64,000 bases of DNA from Microcystis elabens FACHB-917 (GTDB taxonomy: Bacteria > Cyanobacteriota > Cyanobacteriia > PCC-6307 > Cyanobiaceae): assembly GCF_014698445.1 (NCBI RefSeq), contig NZ_JACJSZ010000012.1, positions 1 to 64,000 on the forward strand. The letters are read 5' to 3'. The translations under genes and the position numbers were made by a program. Within the stretch, counting starts at the first letter, position 1. Every line of letters begins with the position of its first letter. Positions 35,258 through 42,449 of this stretch are shown here, piece after piece. The notes beneath the pieces were generated by a model. The model did not search any database. It was not told where the DNA came from and was given only the letters and a program-made list of their open reading frames with translations.

Positions 35258-36042
35258 CAGGCCAGCTCCCGGAGCACGCTGACCACGGCGGGATTCCAGA
35301 GGATCTGGTAGCCGCTGTGGCCGCCGCGGCAATAGGGCAGGGCTTCTGCCCAATGCAGGCCGGCATTGGTGAGCTCCCATTCCCCCCGCTGATTGCGGAT
35401 CTGCAGCCCGCAGGCTGCGAGGTGTTGGTTGGTGTCCTTGGCCTTCATCCCCAACAGCTGCCCGAGTCCCGTGGCATTGAGTGAGCAGATCGGGTCCTCC
35501 GTAGCCGGCAGGGCTCGCCGCAGGGTTTCGGTTGCTAGCCCTGTGTTTTCCTGAATGCAGGTGAGTGTGGCGGTCATGGCGATGCCGGGTTTCACTCCGG
35601 GGACCTGGGCGACGGCCTGACCAATCAGCAACAGGGCGCCGACGCTGTCTTGCTTGTCCGAAGGCAAGGATGTCGGCGCAGGCGCGAGGCCAGGCAGGGC
35701 GTAGCGGCCTGTCTGGCGGATCGCCGGCAGCACCTCATGCGTGACCCAGCGCTTGAAGCGCTTGGCCTCCGGCTTGCGGCTGCCGTGGACCAAGGTGTAG
35801 AGCCCAGGTTCGTTGATCAGGTTCAGGCTCGGCGGCCCGCCTGCTGGGGCACCCTCATTTGAGATGAGGGTCTTCTCGTCCCCGTCCAGACGGCTGAGTG
35901 CCTGGCTGACGTTGCCGATGCCGAGGGTTGAGCAGACATCTGCGGCGACAAACCAGGGATCACCCTGCTCATCGGTGAAGACGCGGATCTGGTTGCCTTC
36001 AAAGTCGAATAGAACCAGGGCGCTTGATGTTGTGTTGTTCAT
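35257..36042 (-). CDS. BRO-N domain phage antirepressor-like protein
   Basis: 261 aa. BRO-N domain: LVLFDFEGNQIRVFTDEQGD, PWFVAADVCSTLGIGNVSQA, then LINEPGLYTLVHGSRKPEAK RFKRWVTHEVLPAIRQTG. The C-terminal half carries another small domain ending YQILWNPAVVSVLRELA. BRO proteins are typical of phages and control lytic/lysogenic genes or bind DNA. In a run of overlapping minus-strand genes. Confidence 0.88.
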   Translation of the reverse strand: MNNTTSSALVLFDFEGNQIRVFTDEQGDPWFVAADVCSTLGIGNVSQALSRLDGDEKTLISNEGAPAGGPPSLNLINEPGLYTLVHGSRKPEAKRFKRWVTHEVLPAIRQTGRYALPGLAPAPTSLPSDKQDSVGALLLIGQAVAQVPGVKPGIAMTATLTCIQENTGLATETLRRALPATEDPICSLNATGLGQLLGMKAKDTNQHLAACGLQIRNQRGEWELTNAGLHWAEALPYCRGGHSGYQILWNPAVVSVLRELA

Positions 36043-36326
36043 CGGTCTGAAAGCGGTGTGACGGGTGGAAGCTCAGCGGCATCACTGCCGGCATCGGAGC
36101 GGAAGACGGTGTTGGGGTTGCTCACTGGCCGCGGCGGCACGGGCCCGGCGAGCACGAGCAGCAGGGTGCTGAGCTGAAAGAGGAGCCCCAGCAGCACCAG
36201 GCCACGCAACCCGACGAGGCTGCTGGCTGTGACCGCGACGGTGGTGGGCCGGCGGGTGCGGCAGAAGGCCGGCAGCTGGGGGCGGCGCCCACCGCCCCGG
36301 CTGCTGGTGACGTACGGCGAGCCCAT
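36039..36326 (-). CDS. Hypothetical single-span membrane protein
   Basis: 95 aa, overlapping its neighbours by 4 and 1 bases. One hydrophobic span (VGLRGLVLLGLLFQLSTLLLVLAG) between an Arg/Pro-rich N-terminus and a polar tail. Position in the replication/regulation operon is its only context. Confidence 0.5.
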   Translation of the reverse strand: MGSPYVTSSRGGGRRPQLPAFCRTRRPTTVAVTASSLVGLRGLVLLGLLFQLSTLLLVLAGPVPPRPVSNPNTVFRSDAGSDAAELPPVTPLSDR

Positions 36327-36919
36327 CAGAAGGGGGCCTCGTCGTCGTCATCGACGGCCCAACCGCTCGCGGTTCCGTCATCGGAGCCACGACCGGTGGT
36401 GTAGCCATCCAGCTCATCGAAGCCGTCGGTGGGGTCGACCTGCTCGTAGGGCACGAACTCGACGACCTGGACGGCGCGGGGCTGGAAGGTCATCCCGCAG
36501 CCGTTCTCGCCGTCCCAGTCGTAGATGTCGAAGGCGACGACCACCTTGGAGCCGTTGCCGATGGCGGCCCCATCCCAGGGCTGCTTCTTGGCATCAACAA
36601 TGCGGGGCCCCTCGGAGAGGGAGCCGTCGCGCCGCTGGAACTGCGGCACCTTGAAGCGCACCACGGTGATCTCGCTGGGCTTCTCTTTGTCCGGCTTCCA
36701 GGGGAAGCCCTTCTCAGCGCGGCGCTTGCGACTGCCGTGCAGGGCGATGAACTGGTCTTCCATCGCCAACAGGAAGGACTGGGCCTTCTCGTCGCTGTTG
36801 GCCAGCAGCAGATCGGCAGTCCAGGCCTTGGGTTTGCTCTTGTCGAGCTGGTGCCTTGGGGTGATCAGGTGGGCCCAGCGCACTTCGGCAAGGGGCGTAC
36901 GGAAGATGTCTTTAGCCAT
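36326..36919 (-). CDS. DUF2815-type phage single-stranded-DNA-binding protein
   Basis: 197 aa from the ATG at 36919. Body: IFRTPLAEVRWAHLITPRHQ, KPKAWTADLLLANSDEKAQ and NGSKVVVAFDIYDWDGENGC as in DUF2815 phage proteins, which have an OB-like ssDNA-binding fold (T7 gp2.5-like). The acidic C-terminus ends VDDDDEAPF, mimicking the SSB tail that recruits repair and replication partners. In phages DUF2815 travels with VRR-NUC and a helicase, as here. Confidence 0.85.
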   Translation of the reverse strand: MAKDIFRTPLAEVRWAHLITPRHQLDKSKPKAWTADLLLANSDEKAQSFLLAMEDQFIALHGSRKRRAEKGFPWKPDKEKPSEITVVRFKVPQFQRRDGSLSEGPRIVDAKKQPWDGAAIGNGSKVVVAFDIYDWDGENGCGMTFQPRAVQVVEFVPYEQVDPTDGFDELDGYTTGRGSDDGTASGWAVDDDDEAPF

Positions 36920-37157
36920 GGGATGAATCGGTGGACGTTTGTTGTTGATCGAACGGGGGAAGGGGCGGCAGGCCAAAGCGTTCGCGCAGCAGGTGATGCA
37001 CCGCTCCGCTCGCCGAGAGGTTGTGGCGCTCCATCACTTCGCGGACTCGCAGGTAGACGTCGGTGCGCACCTGGGTCTGGATGAAATGGCGACCAGCCAG
37101 AGAACGGGGCTGCTCGCCGTAGCGGCGTGGCGGCCGGGGGCGATGGCTCTCGCTCAT
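36912..37157 (-). CDS. Small RHH-like protein, copy A of a duplicated pair
   Basis: 81 aa. The core TQVRTDVYLRVREVMERHNL SASGAVHHLLRERFGL fits a ribbon-helix-helix fold: one beta strand and two helices. A paralogue at 41919-42158 has the same core (HSDVYRHVRQLSVEHQLSLS GAAHHLLRL). In both cases the ATG overlaps the stop of a partner gene by ATGA. Confidence 0.6.
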   Translation of the reverse strand: MSESHRPRPPRRYGEQPRSLAGRHFIQTQVRTDVYLRVREVMERHNLSASGAVHHLLRERFGLPPLPPFDQQQTSTDSSHG

Positions 37158-37684
37158 GAGCCCGGCTCCGCAGCAGGTTCGAGCTGCACCTGGTCCTGCG
37201 CTTCTTCGAGGAAGAGTGCAATGAAGTCGCTGTGCTGGCGCTGGGTGATGCGATCACCGATGGAGCGGGCATTGCGCGGCACCTGGAAGTGCTCGCGGAA
37301 GGCCTTGGTCAGCTCCTGACGAGCAGCCTTGGGCAGGTCGAGCACACGGCGGTGAACCTCGCTGACCTCCACAGGGGTGAGGGGAGCCAGGGCTGGATCA
37401 CCGTCTACAGAAGTGCCGTCATCCCTGGAGTCGGCCAGGGGGACGGGCTCCTCAGCAGACGGACCTTCTGCTAGCTGATCATGGCAAGTCTGCTGCGAAG
37501 GATCCACATCAGACTTTCCGGCTGCATGAGCTTCTGCATTTATACCGGGCTCTACAGCCCGAGCCTGTGCGGACACAGGAATGCCCAGCAGCATGGCCAA
37601 CATCAGACCGGTGGTTTCGGCCAAATTGGTGGCCTCATCAGCCCAGGACGCGCTGCAGAGCTCGGCCCCGGCGACGTGCATCAC
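37154..37684 (-). CDS. Partner protein, copy A of a duplicated pair
   Basis: 176 aa from a GTG (ATG one codon later). The C-terminal about 70 residues (LTPVEVSEVHRRVLDLPKAA RQELTKAFREHFQVPRNARS, IGDRITQRQHSDFIALFLEE) match the 66-aa protein at 42155-42355. The N-terminal extension (about 100 residues, Ala/Glu/Ser-rich) is absent from the paralogue. The same reading frame continues upstream past a TAG at 37733 into a 63-aa frame, so the N-terminus may once have been longer. Confidence 0.55.
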   Translation of the reverse strand: MMHVAGAELCSASWADEATNLAETTGLMLAMLLGIPVSAQARAVEPGINAEAHAAGKSDVDPSQQTCHDQLAEGPSAEEPVPLADSRDDGTSVDGDPALAPLTPVEVSEVHRRVLDLPKAARQELTKAFREHFQVPRNARSIGDRITQRQHSDFIALFLEEAQDQVQLEPAAEPGS

Positions 37685-37732
37685 CGTGACCTGCAGCCTG
37701 GAGCGGCCTTGCTGTTCGTTCAGGCGAGCTGA

Positions 37733-37924
37733 CTAGCAAATCCCATTGCGCGCGGCAGGCCGGACCGCTTCTGCCACTGCCGGCAGGTCAGCGTTTGGAA
37801 TGGGAGACACCTCGGCCTGAAAGCTGGCCAGGGCATGGGTGAGCTGTTGCTCGGGGGTGGCGTCGGCCGGGACGGCCGGCGGTGACTCAATGCCGGCCTC
37901 TGGAGGCCTGGGGGGTGGAGCCAT
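37733..37924 (-). CDS. Small hypothetical protein upstream of the pair
   Basis: 63 aa from the ATG at 37924: Pro-rich start (PPPRPPEAGIESPPAVPADA), then TPEQQLTHALASFQAEVSPI and AVAEAVRPAARNGIC before TAG. It is in phase with the next gene, so it may be a free small protein or a cut-off N-terminus. Confidence 0.4.
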   Translation of the reverse strand: MAPPPRPPEAGIESPPAVPADATPEQQLTHALASFQAEVSPIPNADLPAVAEAVRPAARNGIC

Positions 37925-38014
37925 GACGGATCGAATCGGGCGGTTGCCCGCTGATCCGGATCTTAGGGCTGTTTATTAGAAGCCGCACTCATAGCGGCTG
38001 TTAATTCCTAGCCA

Positions 38015-38767
38015 TCAGGCCGTGACTGGCTTCTTGCCTTTGCGGCCGCTGGGCTTGCTGCCCTTTCTGTTGGCGGCCTCACACTGGTCCAGCCAGCGCT
38101 TGGGCAGGTAGATGTCGCCCTCGATCCACAGCGGCGGCAGCTCCTCCGTACTGTAGTCGCCAAAGCCGGTGAGCACGGCGTAGAAGCGCTTGCGGTGTTC
38201 TTCGCTGGCTTCGACCGCCAGGGAGTTGAGGGCGTCGCTGGGCTCAAGGCCGCATTCATCGACAACCCGGCGCATCTGATTACGCCACTTGGCCGAGAGC
38301 TCCGTCGCTTTGCGCTGGCCAACGGTCGGCGCGGGCGTGGTCTGGAACGCTTCCGGCACATCCCTCAGGCCGCAATAGCAGGCCCAGAGCTCCAGGGGGG
38401 TCCAGGCCGGGCATTCGTCGTCACCCAGCGGGATGGCGTTCTCGAGCTTGTCCTTGATCGCCTGGCTCTTGACCGAGCCCCAGTCCTTCTCGGCGATGCG
38501 GCGGTTCAGCTCGCCCAGCTGCCAGAAGGCCTTCTGGCGCAGTTCGCCGGCCTTGCCCTGCTCGATCACCGAGAGGTTGCCGTAGGAGATCGCATCGAAG
38601 CCGGCCTCTTCCGCCCAGCTGCAGGCGGTGTACTGGGTCCAGCCGTTGGTTCTTCGCCAGTTCAGCAGCATCCGACCGAACGCTGCGCGGTTCTCCTCCT
38701 GGCGCTCAAGCAGCTCCTTGTAGGTGATGGCCACGTTCAGGATCCTGAATGGGATGTCCCGAACCAT
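38015..38767 (-). CDS. Island protein of a duplicated HTH-like family (copy A, intact)
   Basis: 250 aa. The most conserved stretch, FGRMLLNWRRTNGWTQYTAC then YGNLSVIEQGKAGELRQKAF WQLGELNRRI, reads like a Cro/C1-type helix-turn-helix region with the WTQYTACSWA segment as a possible recognition part; the fold is inferred. A central part (LELWACYCGLRDVPEAF) and a late RKRFYAVLTGFGDYSTEELP are shared with copy B at 61.2 kb. The tail is Lys-rich (SKPSGRKGKKPVTA). Five phased 10-bp repeats lie directly upstream, so it probably binds them. I do not know the family. Confidence 0.75.
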   Translation of the reverse strand: MVRDIPFRILNVAITYKELLERQEENRAAFGRMLLNWRRTNGWTQYTACSWAEEAGFDAISYGNLSVIEQGKAGELRQKAFWQLGELNRRIAEKDWGSVKSQAIKDKLENAIPLGDDECPAWTPLELWACYCGLRDVPEAFQTTPAPTVGQRKATELSAKWRNQMRRVVDECGLEPSDALNSLAVEASEEHRKRFYAVLTGFGDYSTEELPPLWIEGDIYLPKRWLDQCEAANRKGSKPSGRKGKKPVTA

Positions 38768-38780
38768 ACGCCAAACTTGG

Positions 38781-38840
38781 CACTCCTAGTCACCTCCTGT
38801 CCCTTCCTGACACGTCCTGGCATATCAGGTCTGATCCTGT
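38781..38840. repeat. Tandem 10-bp iterons upstream of the HTH-like gene
   Basis: Four consecutive 10-mers at 38781-38820: CACTCCTAGT, CACCTCCTGT, CCCTTCCTGA, CACGTCCTGG (consensus CACnTCCTGn), and a fifth in the same phase at 38831-38840 (CTGATCCTGT) after one skipped unit. The array starts 14 bp before the ATG at 38767, which fits a regulator's operator or an initiator's iterons. Confidence 0.65.
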
Positions 38841-38989
38841 CCGAGCTTCTGCAGGATCTGCTTGGCAAGCTGCCCAGTGATCACCTTCCCTGTCTCTGCC
38901 TGCAATCTCAGAGCAAGGGTGTAGGGGTGCTCGCCTGGGTGGGCCTGTGCGAGACGCCTCAGCCGCTGCTGCAGTTCTGCCGGATCCAT
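38825..38989 (-). CDS. Small phage-type protein after VRR-NUC
   Basis: 54 aa, ATG at 38989, overlapping the VRR-NUC stop by one base (TGATG). Sequence MDPAELQQRLRRLAQAHPGE ... TGKVITGQLAKQILQKLGQD looks like a compact helical protein. The one-base overlap implies coupled translation. Function unknown. The array of iterons overlaps its 3' end. Confidence 0.65.
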   Translation of the reverse strand: MDPAELQQRLRRLAQAHPGEHPYTLALRLQAETGKVITGQLAKQILQKLGQDQT

Positions 38990-39366
38990 CAGTGTCCCAG
39001 CAGTACTTGCCTCGGGCTGCCAAGCAGCTGCTCGGCCTCCTCCACAGAGCGGCAGACCGCCGCCACGCCACCGAGCTCCTGCACGAGGCGCAGAAACGCC
39101 CGCTGCTCGGGGCTGACGAGTCCACTGGCGGTCTTGACCTCCAGGGCGACGAACTGGGCGAGCCGCTGGCCGACCAGCTCAGGCGTGACCTCCAGCGAGC
39201 GCTGGCCGATCAGGTCGCTGCTGCCCTTGCACAGCCCAAAGCGCACGAAGCGTCCCTGCTGGTCGACCAGGGCACCGGTGTTGTTGCGCCAGAGCCGCAC
39301 CGCCCCGCGGCCGCAGGCCAGGCGGATGCGCTGCTGGATCTCGTGTTCGCACAGGGAGGAGGCCAT
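38989..39366 (-). CDS. VRR-NUC domain nuclease
   Basis: 125 aa with a strong AGGAGG 4 bp before the ATG. Nuclease core: EHEIQQRIRLACGRGAVRLW RNNTG, GSSDLIG (Asp) and FVALEVKTASG (E-x-K): the PD-(D/E)XK layout of VRR-NUC. Stand-alone VRR-NUC proteins are standard in phage replication modules; they cut branched DNA. The first 17 codons and leader lie inside a 67-bp repeat whose second copy is at 40144-40210. Confidence 0.9.
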   Translation of the reverse strand: MASSLCEHEIQQRIRLACGRGAVRLWRNNTGALVDQQGRFVRFGLCKGSSDLIGQRSLEVTPELVGQRLAQFVALEVKTASGLVSPEQRAFLRLVQELGGVAAVCRSVEEAEQLLGSPRQVLLGH

Positions 39367-39384
39367 GCCTCCTGTTGCCGGGCT
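39318..39384. repeat. 67-bp direct repeat, copy A
   Basis: Identical base for base to 40144-40210. This copy holds the ribosome-binding site and first codons of the VRR-NUC gene. The vapBC module lies between the copies. Confidence 0.95.
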
Positions 39385-39426
39385 ACAAGCCCGCCCTAGA
39401 GTTGGTCATCCAGATGGTCAACGGCC

Positions 39427-39663
39427 ATGATGCAGGTGACGGTGGCGGAAGCCAAGACCCAGCTCTCCAGCCTTCTGGATGCGGTGGAGGCTGGCCAGGC
39501 GGTGGTGATCACCCGGCGCGGCAAGGCCATCGCCGAGCTGGTGCCGCGCTGCAGCGTGCGTGATCTGCTCCCCCAGCTCGCAGCCCTGCGTGGCTCGTTG
39601 CCCGAGCAACCGACCAGCGGCGTGGAGACCATGCGGGCGTTGCGGGATCAGCCCGGCTCCTGA
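39427..39663 (+). CDS. Phd/YefM-type antitoxin of a VapBC module
   Basis: 78 aa. MQVTVAEAKTQLSSLLDAVE AGQAVVITRRGKAIAELVP is the classic Phd N-terminal DNA-binding domain; the C-terminus (PEQPTSGVETMRALRDQ) would wrap the toxin. The stop touches the toxin's ATG (39663). Opposite strand to the surrounding operon, inside the 67-bp repeat-bounded cassette. Confidence 0.92.
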   Translation: MMQVTVAEAKTQLSSLLDAVEAGQAVVITRRGKAIAELVPRCSVRDLLPQLAALRGSLPEQPTSGVETMRALRDQPGS

Positions 39664-40109
39664 TGCTCTACATCGACACCTGTGTGCTGCTGGCGGTGCT
39701 GACGCCGGAAGTGCACTCCGCCACGGCGGCGGCATTTCTGGCTGAGGCCAGTGCCCCGCCGGCGATCAGCTCCTGGAGCGTCACCGAGCTCCATTCCGCC
39801 CTCGGCCTGAAGGTGCGCACCAGGGCCCTGAGCCAGGAACAAGCCGAGGCGGTGCTGCAGGGTTTTGAGCGCAGCCTGGCGCCGGGCCTACTGGTGCTGG
39901 AACTGGAGCCGCAGGACTTCCGCAATGCAAACGGCTGCTTGCGCGGCTGGAGCACGACCCTGCGAGCGGCCGATGCCCTGCACCTGGCCATCGCCAGCGG
40001 CCGTGGCGCCACCCTCTGCAGCCTGGATGCTCCGTTTGTGGCCGCGGCCCAACAGCTGGGCCTGGAGGCTGAACTCCTGGGAGCAGGCAGCAAGCCAGTC
40101 AGGGATTGA
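39663..40109 (+). CDS. PIN-domain toxin (VapC family)
   Basis: 148 aa. MLYIDTCVLLAVLTPEVHS (Asp), ISSWSVTELHSALGLK (Glu), LRAADALHLAIASGRG (Asp) and SLDAPFVAAAQQLG (Asp). All four acidic PIN residues are present. The sequence is clearly related to the PIN toxin at 34.2 kb, although the antitoxins are of different families. Confidence 0.92.
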   Translation: MLYIDTCVLLAVLTPEVHSATAAAFLAEASAPPAISSWSVTELHSALGLKVRTRALSQEQAEAVLQGFERSLAPGLLVLELEPQDFRNANGCLRGWSTTLRAADALHLAIASGRGATLCSLDAPFVAAAQQLGLEAELLGAGSKPVRD

Positions 40110-40143
40110 GGCCTGCGGTGGGGGTAGCCCAGATGTGCTTGGC

Positions 40144-40210
40144 CCAGGCGGATGCGCTGCTGGATCTCGTGTTCGCACAGGGAGGAGGCCATGCCTCCTG
40201 TTGCCGGGCT
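40144..40210. repeat. 67-bp direct repeat, copy B
   Basis: Identical to 39318-39384. On the minus strand it carries the leader and MASSLCEHEIQQRIRL of VRR-NUC, after which the frame runs into the vapC complement. It is thus a vestigial gene start left by duplication. Confidence 0.95.
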
Positions 40211-40213
40211 GGG

Positions 40214-40483
40214 CTATTCGTAGTGGCTCCAGAGCCGCAGCACCTTCACGATCTGCTCCTCTTCCAGCACCTGATACACGAGGCGGTGCTGGATGTTGAT
40301 GCGCCTGGAGCAGGCCCCTCGCAGATCGCCGACCAAGGCCTCGTATGGAGGGGGCTGCTGATAGGGGTCGACGGCAAGGATGTCCAGCAGGGCCTGAGCG
40401 TTTTGCTTGAGAGCAGGGGATGCGGAGGCGAGTTTGCGAGCGTCCTTTTGGGCCTGCTTGGTGAAGAGGACCGTCCAGCTCAC
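40214..40483 (-). CDS. yoeB: Txe/YoeB-family toxin
   Basis: 89 aa: SWTVLFTKQAQKDARKLA, LVGDLRGACSRRINIQHRLVY and a final VLRLWSHYE. The Glu/Arg/His/Tyr set of the ribosome-dependent mRNA interferase YoeB is visible (RRINIQHRLVYQV, LWSHYE). It overlaps the antitoxin by 4 bp. Confidence 0.93.
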   Translation of the reverse strand: MSWTVLFTKQAQKDARKLASASPALKQNAQALLDILAVDPYQQPPPYEALVGDLRGACSRRINIQHRLVYQVLEEEQIVKVLRLWSHYE

Positions 40484-40722
40484 CAGCCCGGTTCGCTGCT
40501 CAGTTCGCTCACCTCAGTGGCCATGCCTTCCAGGATGGATTCGCGCATGCCCGGGATCGAGACCAGATGCAGCGTCTCCTGGATGGCGCGCCAGTCGTCT
40601 TCCGAGAGCAGGACGGCATTGCCTCGCTTGCCGGTGATCTGCACCGGCTCGTGGGACTGCCCCACCTCGTCGATCAGGGCGTACAACCGCTTGCGGGCTT
40701 CTGTGGCTGAAACGGTGGTCAT
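40480..40722 (-). CDS. yefM: YefM-family antitoxin
   Basis: 80 aa. TVSATEARKRLYALIDEVGQ and VQITGKRGNAVLLSEDDWRA IQETLHL are standard YefM. The C-terminal Glu/Ser-rich part binds the toxin. A pair of GTAC-centred sites upstream matches the known operator spacing. Order antitoxin-toxin on the minus strand. Confidence 0.93.
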   Translation of the reverse strand: MTTVSATEARKRLYALIDEVGQSHEPVQITGKRGNAVLLSEDDWRAIQETLHLVSIPGMRESILEGMATEVSELSSEPGW

Positions 40723-40737
40723 GACATGGCCTTCACC

Positions 40738-40754
40738 CGTACGTCAAAGCGTAC
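40738..40754. promoter_or_regulatory. Twin GTAC-core operator of yefM-yoeB
   Basis: CGTACG at 40738-40743 and GCGTACC around 40751-40754; as a unit GTACG-N6-CGTAC. The two GTAC cores are 12 bp apart centre to centre, the spacing known for the E. coli yefM-yoeB operator (TGTACA cores). Confidence 0.55.
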
Positions 40755-41929
40755 CGCTCTTGGCCGTGTGGTGCTGCCTTGCGGCCCAGACGTGCCTGGC
40801 CCAGCCAGGTTTGTAGCCGCGCTCCTGCTCGCGCTGCAGCAGCTGCTCAAAGGTCTTGCAGCCTGCTGCCGGGTGCGCCCGCCGGGGCCTCTGCTGCTGA
40901 TTGGGTTTAGGCCGGTGGCGGGCTGCGCCCGTGACTTCAACCAGCTCGCCCTCCAGCTGCTGCAGCCCGCGGCGCTGCTCATCGCGTTCCTCGGCGAGGA
41001 ACAGGTGGCCGCAGTCGGGGCAAACCTGGGCTGCGCTGGGGCAGCTGCAGAAGCAGACCGGGCAGTCCTTGATCGGGATCGAGACGCCCTCGCGGCGGCG
41101 CCGCCCGGCCAGGTTCCAGTCGCGCTCATCGGTGGGCAGGCCATGGCGATGGGCGTTGCCGACGTGATCGAGGATCACCGCCTCCTGCTTGCCCGGTGCG
41201 GGACGCAGGGCACGGCCGACCATCTGCAGATACAGGCTCAAGGAGGCGGTGGGGCGCATCAGGATCGCGCCGCCGACTGAGGGGATGTCGGTGCCCTCGG
41301 AAATGATCATGCAGCTGCTGAGCACCTCCACCTCCCCAGTGCCGAGCCCGGCGATCAGGCGTTTGCGCTCTTCCGCTGGGGTAGCGCCGCTCACCGATGC
41401 GGCCCGGATTCCCGCAGCGCGGAAGGCCGCGGCCATCTGCTCGGCGTGCTCGATCGTGCAGCAAAAGCAGATGGCGGTGCCCGGGTGCAGCCGGCGGCGG
41501 TAGTGGGAGACGGCATCGCCGATGGCGGTCCGATCGCCAAAGGCGCGTGCTGCCTGCTCGAGATCAAACTCGCCCATCCGGCGTCGCAACTTGCTGTTTC
41601 TGGCCCCTGGCCAGGAGAAGACCTTGGGCCTGGCCAGCCAGCCCTGCTCCACCAGCCAGGCCGCTGAGGGGCCGAGCACCAGGGCCTCGAAATAGCCGCC
41701 GGCCTCTATGCCCAGTCCCTTCCCGTCGAGGCGTTCCGGGGTGGCGGTCTTGCCGATCAGGTGGGCGCCAGGCCAGGCCTCGATGATCCGGCCCCAGACG
41801 TTGCCGGCGACCAGGTGGTGGGCCTCGCTGCTCCGGGCGCACGATCGCCGCATAGGCCACCTTACCGAGGCGCTGCTGACGGATCACCGGCGCCGCAATG
41901 CGGCTGCCGTCGTTGAGTTCAATCGCCAT
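40744..41929 (-). pseudogene. Phage SF2 DEAD/DEAH helicase, truncated at the N-terminus
   Basis: The open frame 40744-41853 gives helicase domain 2 and the end of domain 1: EAHHLVAGNVWGRIIEAW (motif II degenerated to SEAH), LIGKTATPERLDGKGL (motif III), SSCMIISEGTDIPS and LSLYLQMVGRALRP (motifs V and VI), then a Zn ribbon CPVCFCSC...CPDCGHLF. Walker A is absent. The natural-looking ATG at 41929 (MAIELNDGSRIAAPVIRQQR LGKVAYAAI) runs into another phase near 41845. So about 100-150 residues are deleted and the gene is very likely dead. Confidence 0.8.
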
Positions 41930-42158
41930 GGGACTTGCTGTTCAGGTTGGAAGTGGAAGAGGACAGGGGAAGCAGGGGCTCCAGGCCGGCACCCAGCCGC
42001 AACAGGTGATGGGCGGCACCGGAGAGAGACAGCTGGTGCTCCACCGACAGCTGCCGCACATGCCGGTAGACATCGCTGTGCACACAGACGCACAGGTAGT
42101 GACGGCCGTGCTGCGAGCGCGGCTGGGGCCTGGCGTAGGCGCGGCGGCAGCCGCTCAT
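41919..42158 (-). CDS. Small RHH-like protein, copy B
   Basis: 79 aa from the ATG at 42158. Core CVCVHSDVYRHVRQLSVEHQ LSLSGAAHHLLRLG matches copy A at 36912-37157. Arg/Pro-rich N-terminus (CRRAYARPQPRSQHGRH). Overlaps the helicase start by 11 bp and the partner gene by ATGA. Confidence 0.6.
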   Translation of the reverse strand: MSGCRRAYARPQPRSQHGRHYLCVCVHSDVYRHVRQLSVEHQLSLSGAAHHLLRLGAGLEPLLPLSSSTSNLNSKSHGD

Positions 42159-42355
42159 GGCGTTCCTCCCGCCAGCTCGCGCTCGAACACATCGATGAAG
42201 TCCTTGTGGCGTCGCTGGGTGATGCGGTCCTTGATCATCCGCACCTCCCGCGGCACCTGGAAGTGGTGGCGGAACTCGATCGTGAAGCGCTTGCGCGCCT
42301 CCTGAGGCATCGCCCCGAGGAACTTGTGCAGGGTGGCGATCTCCTCGTCCGACAA
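42155..42355 (-). CDS. Partner protein, copy B
   Basis: 66 aa from a TTG: SDEEIATLHKFLGAMPQEAR KRFTIEFRHHFQVPREVRMI then KDRITQRRHKDFIDVFEREL. Same core as the end of 37154-37684, including HFQVPR and DRITQR-HxDFI. An in-frame TAG at 42422 lies upstream with sense-like codons between, so this copy may be a truncated gene with a rescued start. Confidence 0.55.
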   Translation of the reverse strand: MSDEEIATLHKFLGAMPQEARKRFTIEFRHHFQVPREVRMIKDRITQRRHKDFIDVFERELAGGTP

Positions 42356-42449
42356 CGGCTCCAGGCCGGAGTGCTCCTCGCCCTCCCTGGGCCCCAGAAC
42401 CGCGAGACGGTATTTCAGCTTCTAACTTGAACGGACCCAATCAGAAGCG

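Noticed and set aside
39318-40210. The 67-bp repeats as insertion-sequence target duplications
   Set aside because: Far longer than the usual 2-14 bp, and no transposase or terminal inverted repeats lie between them.
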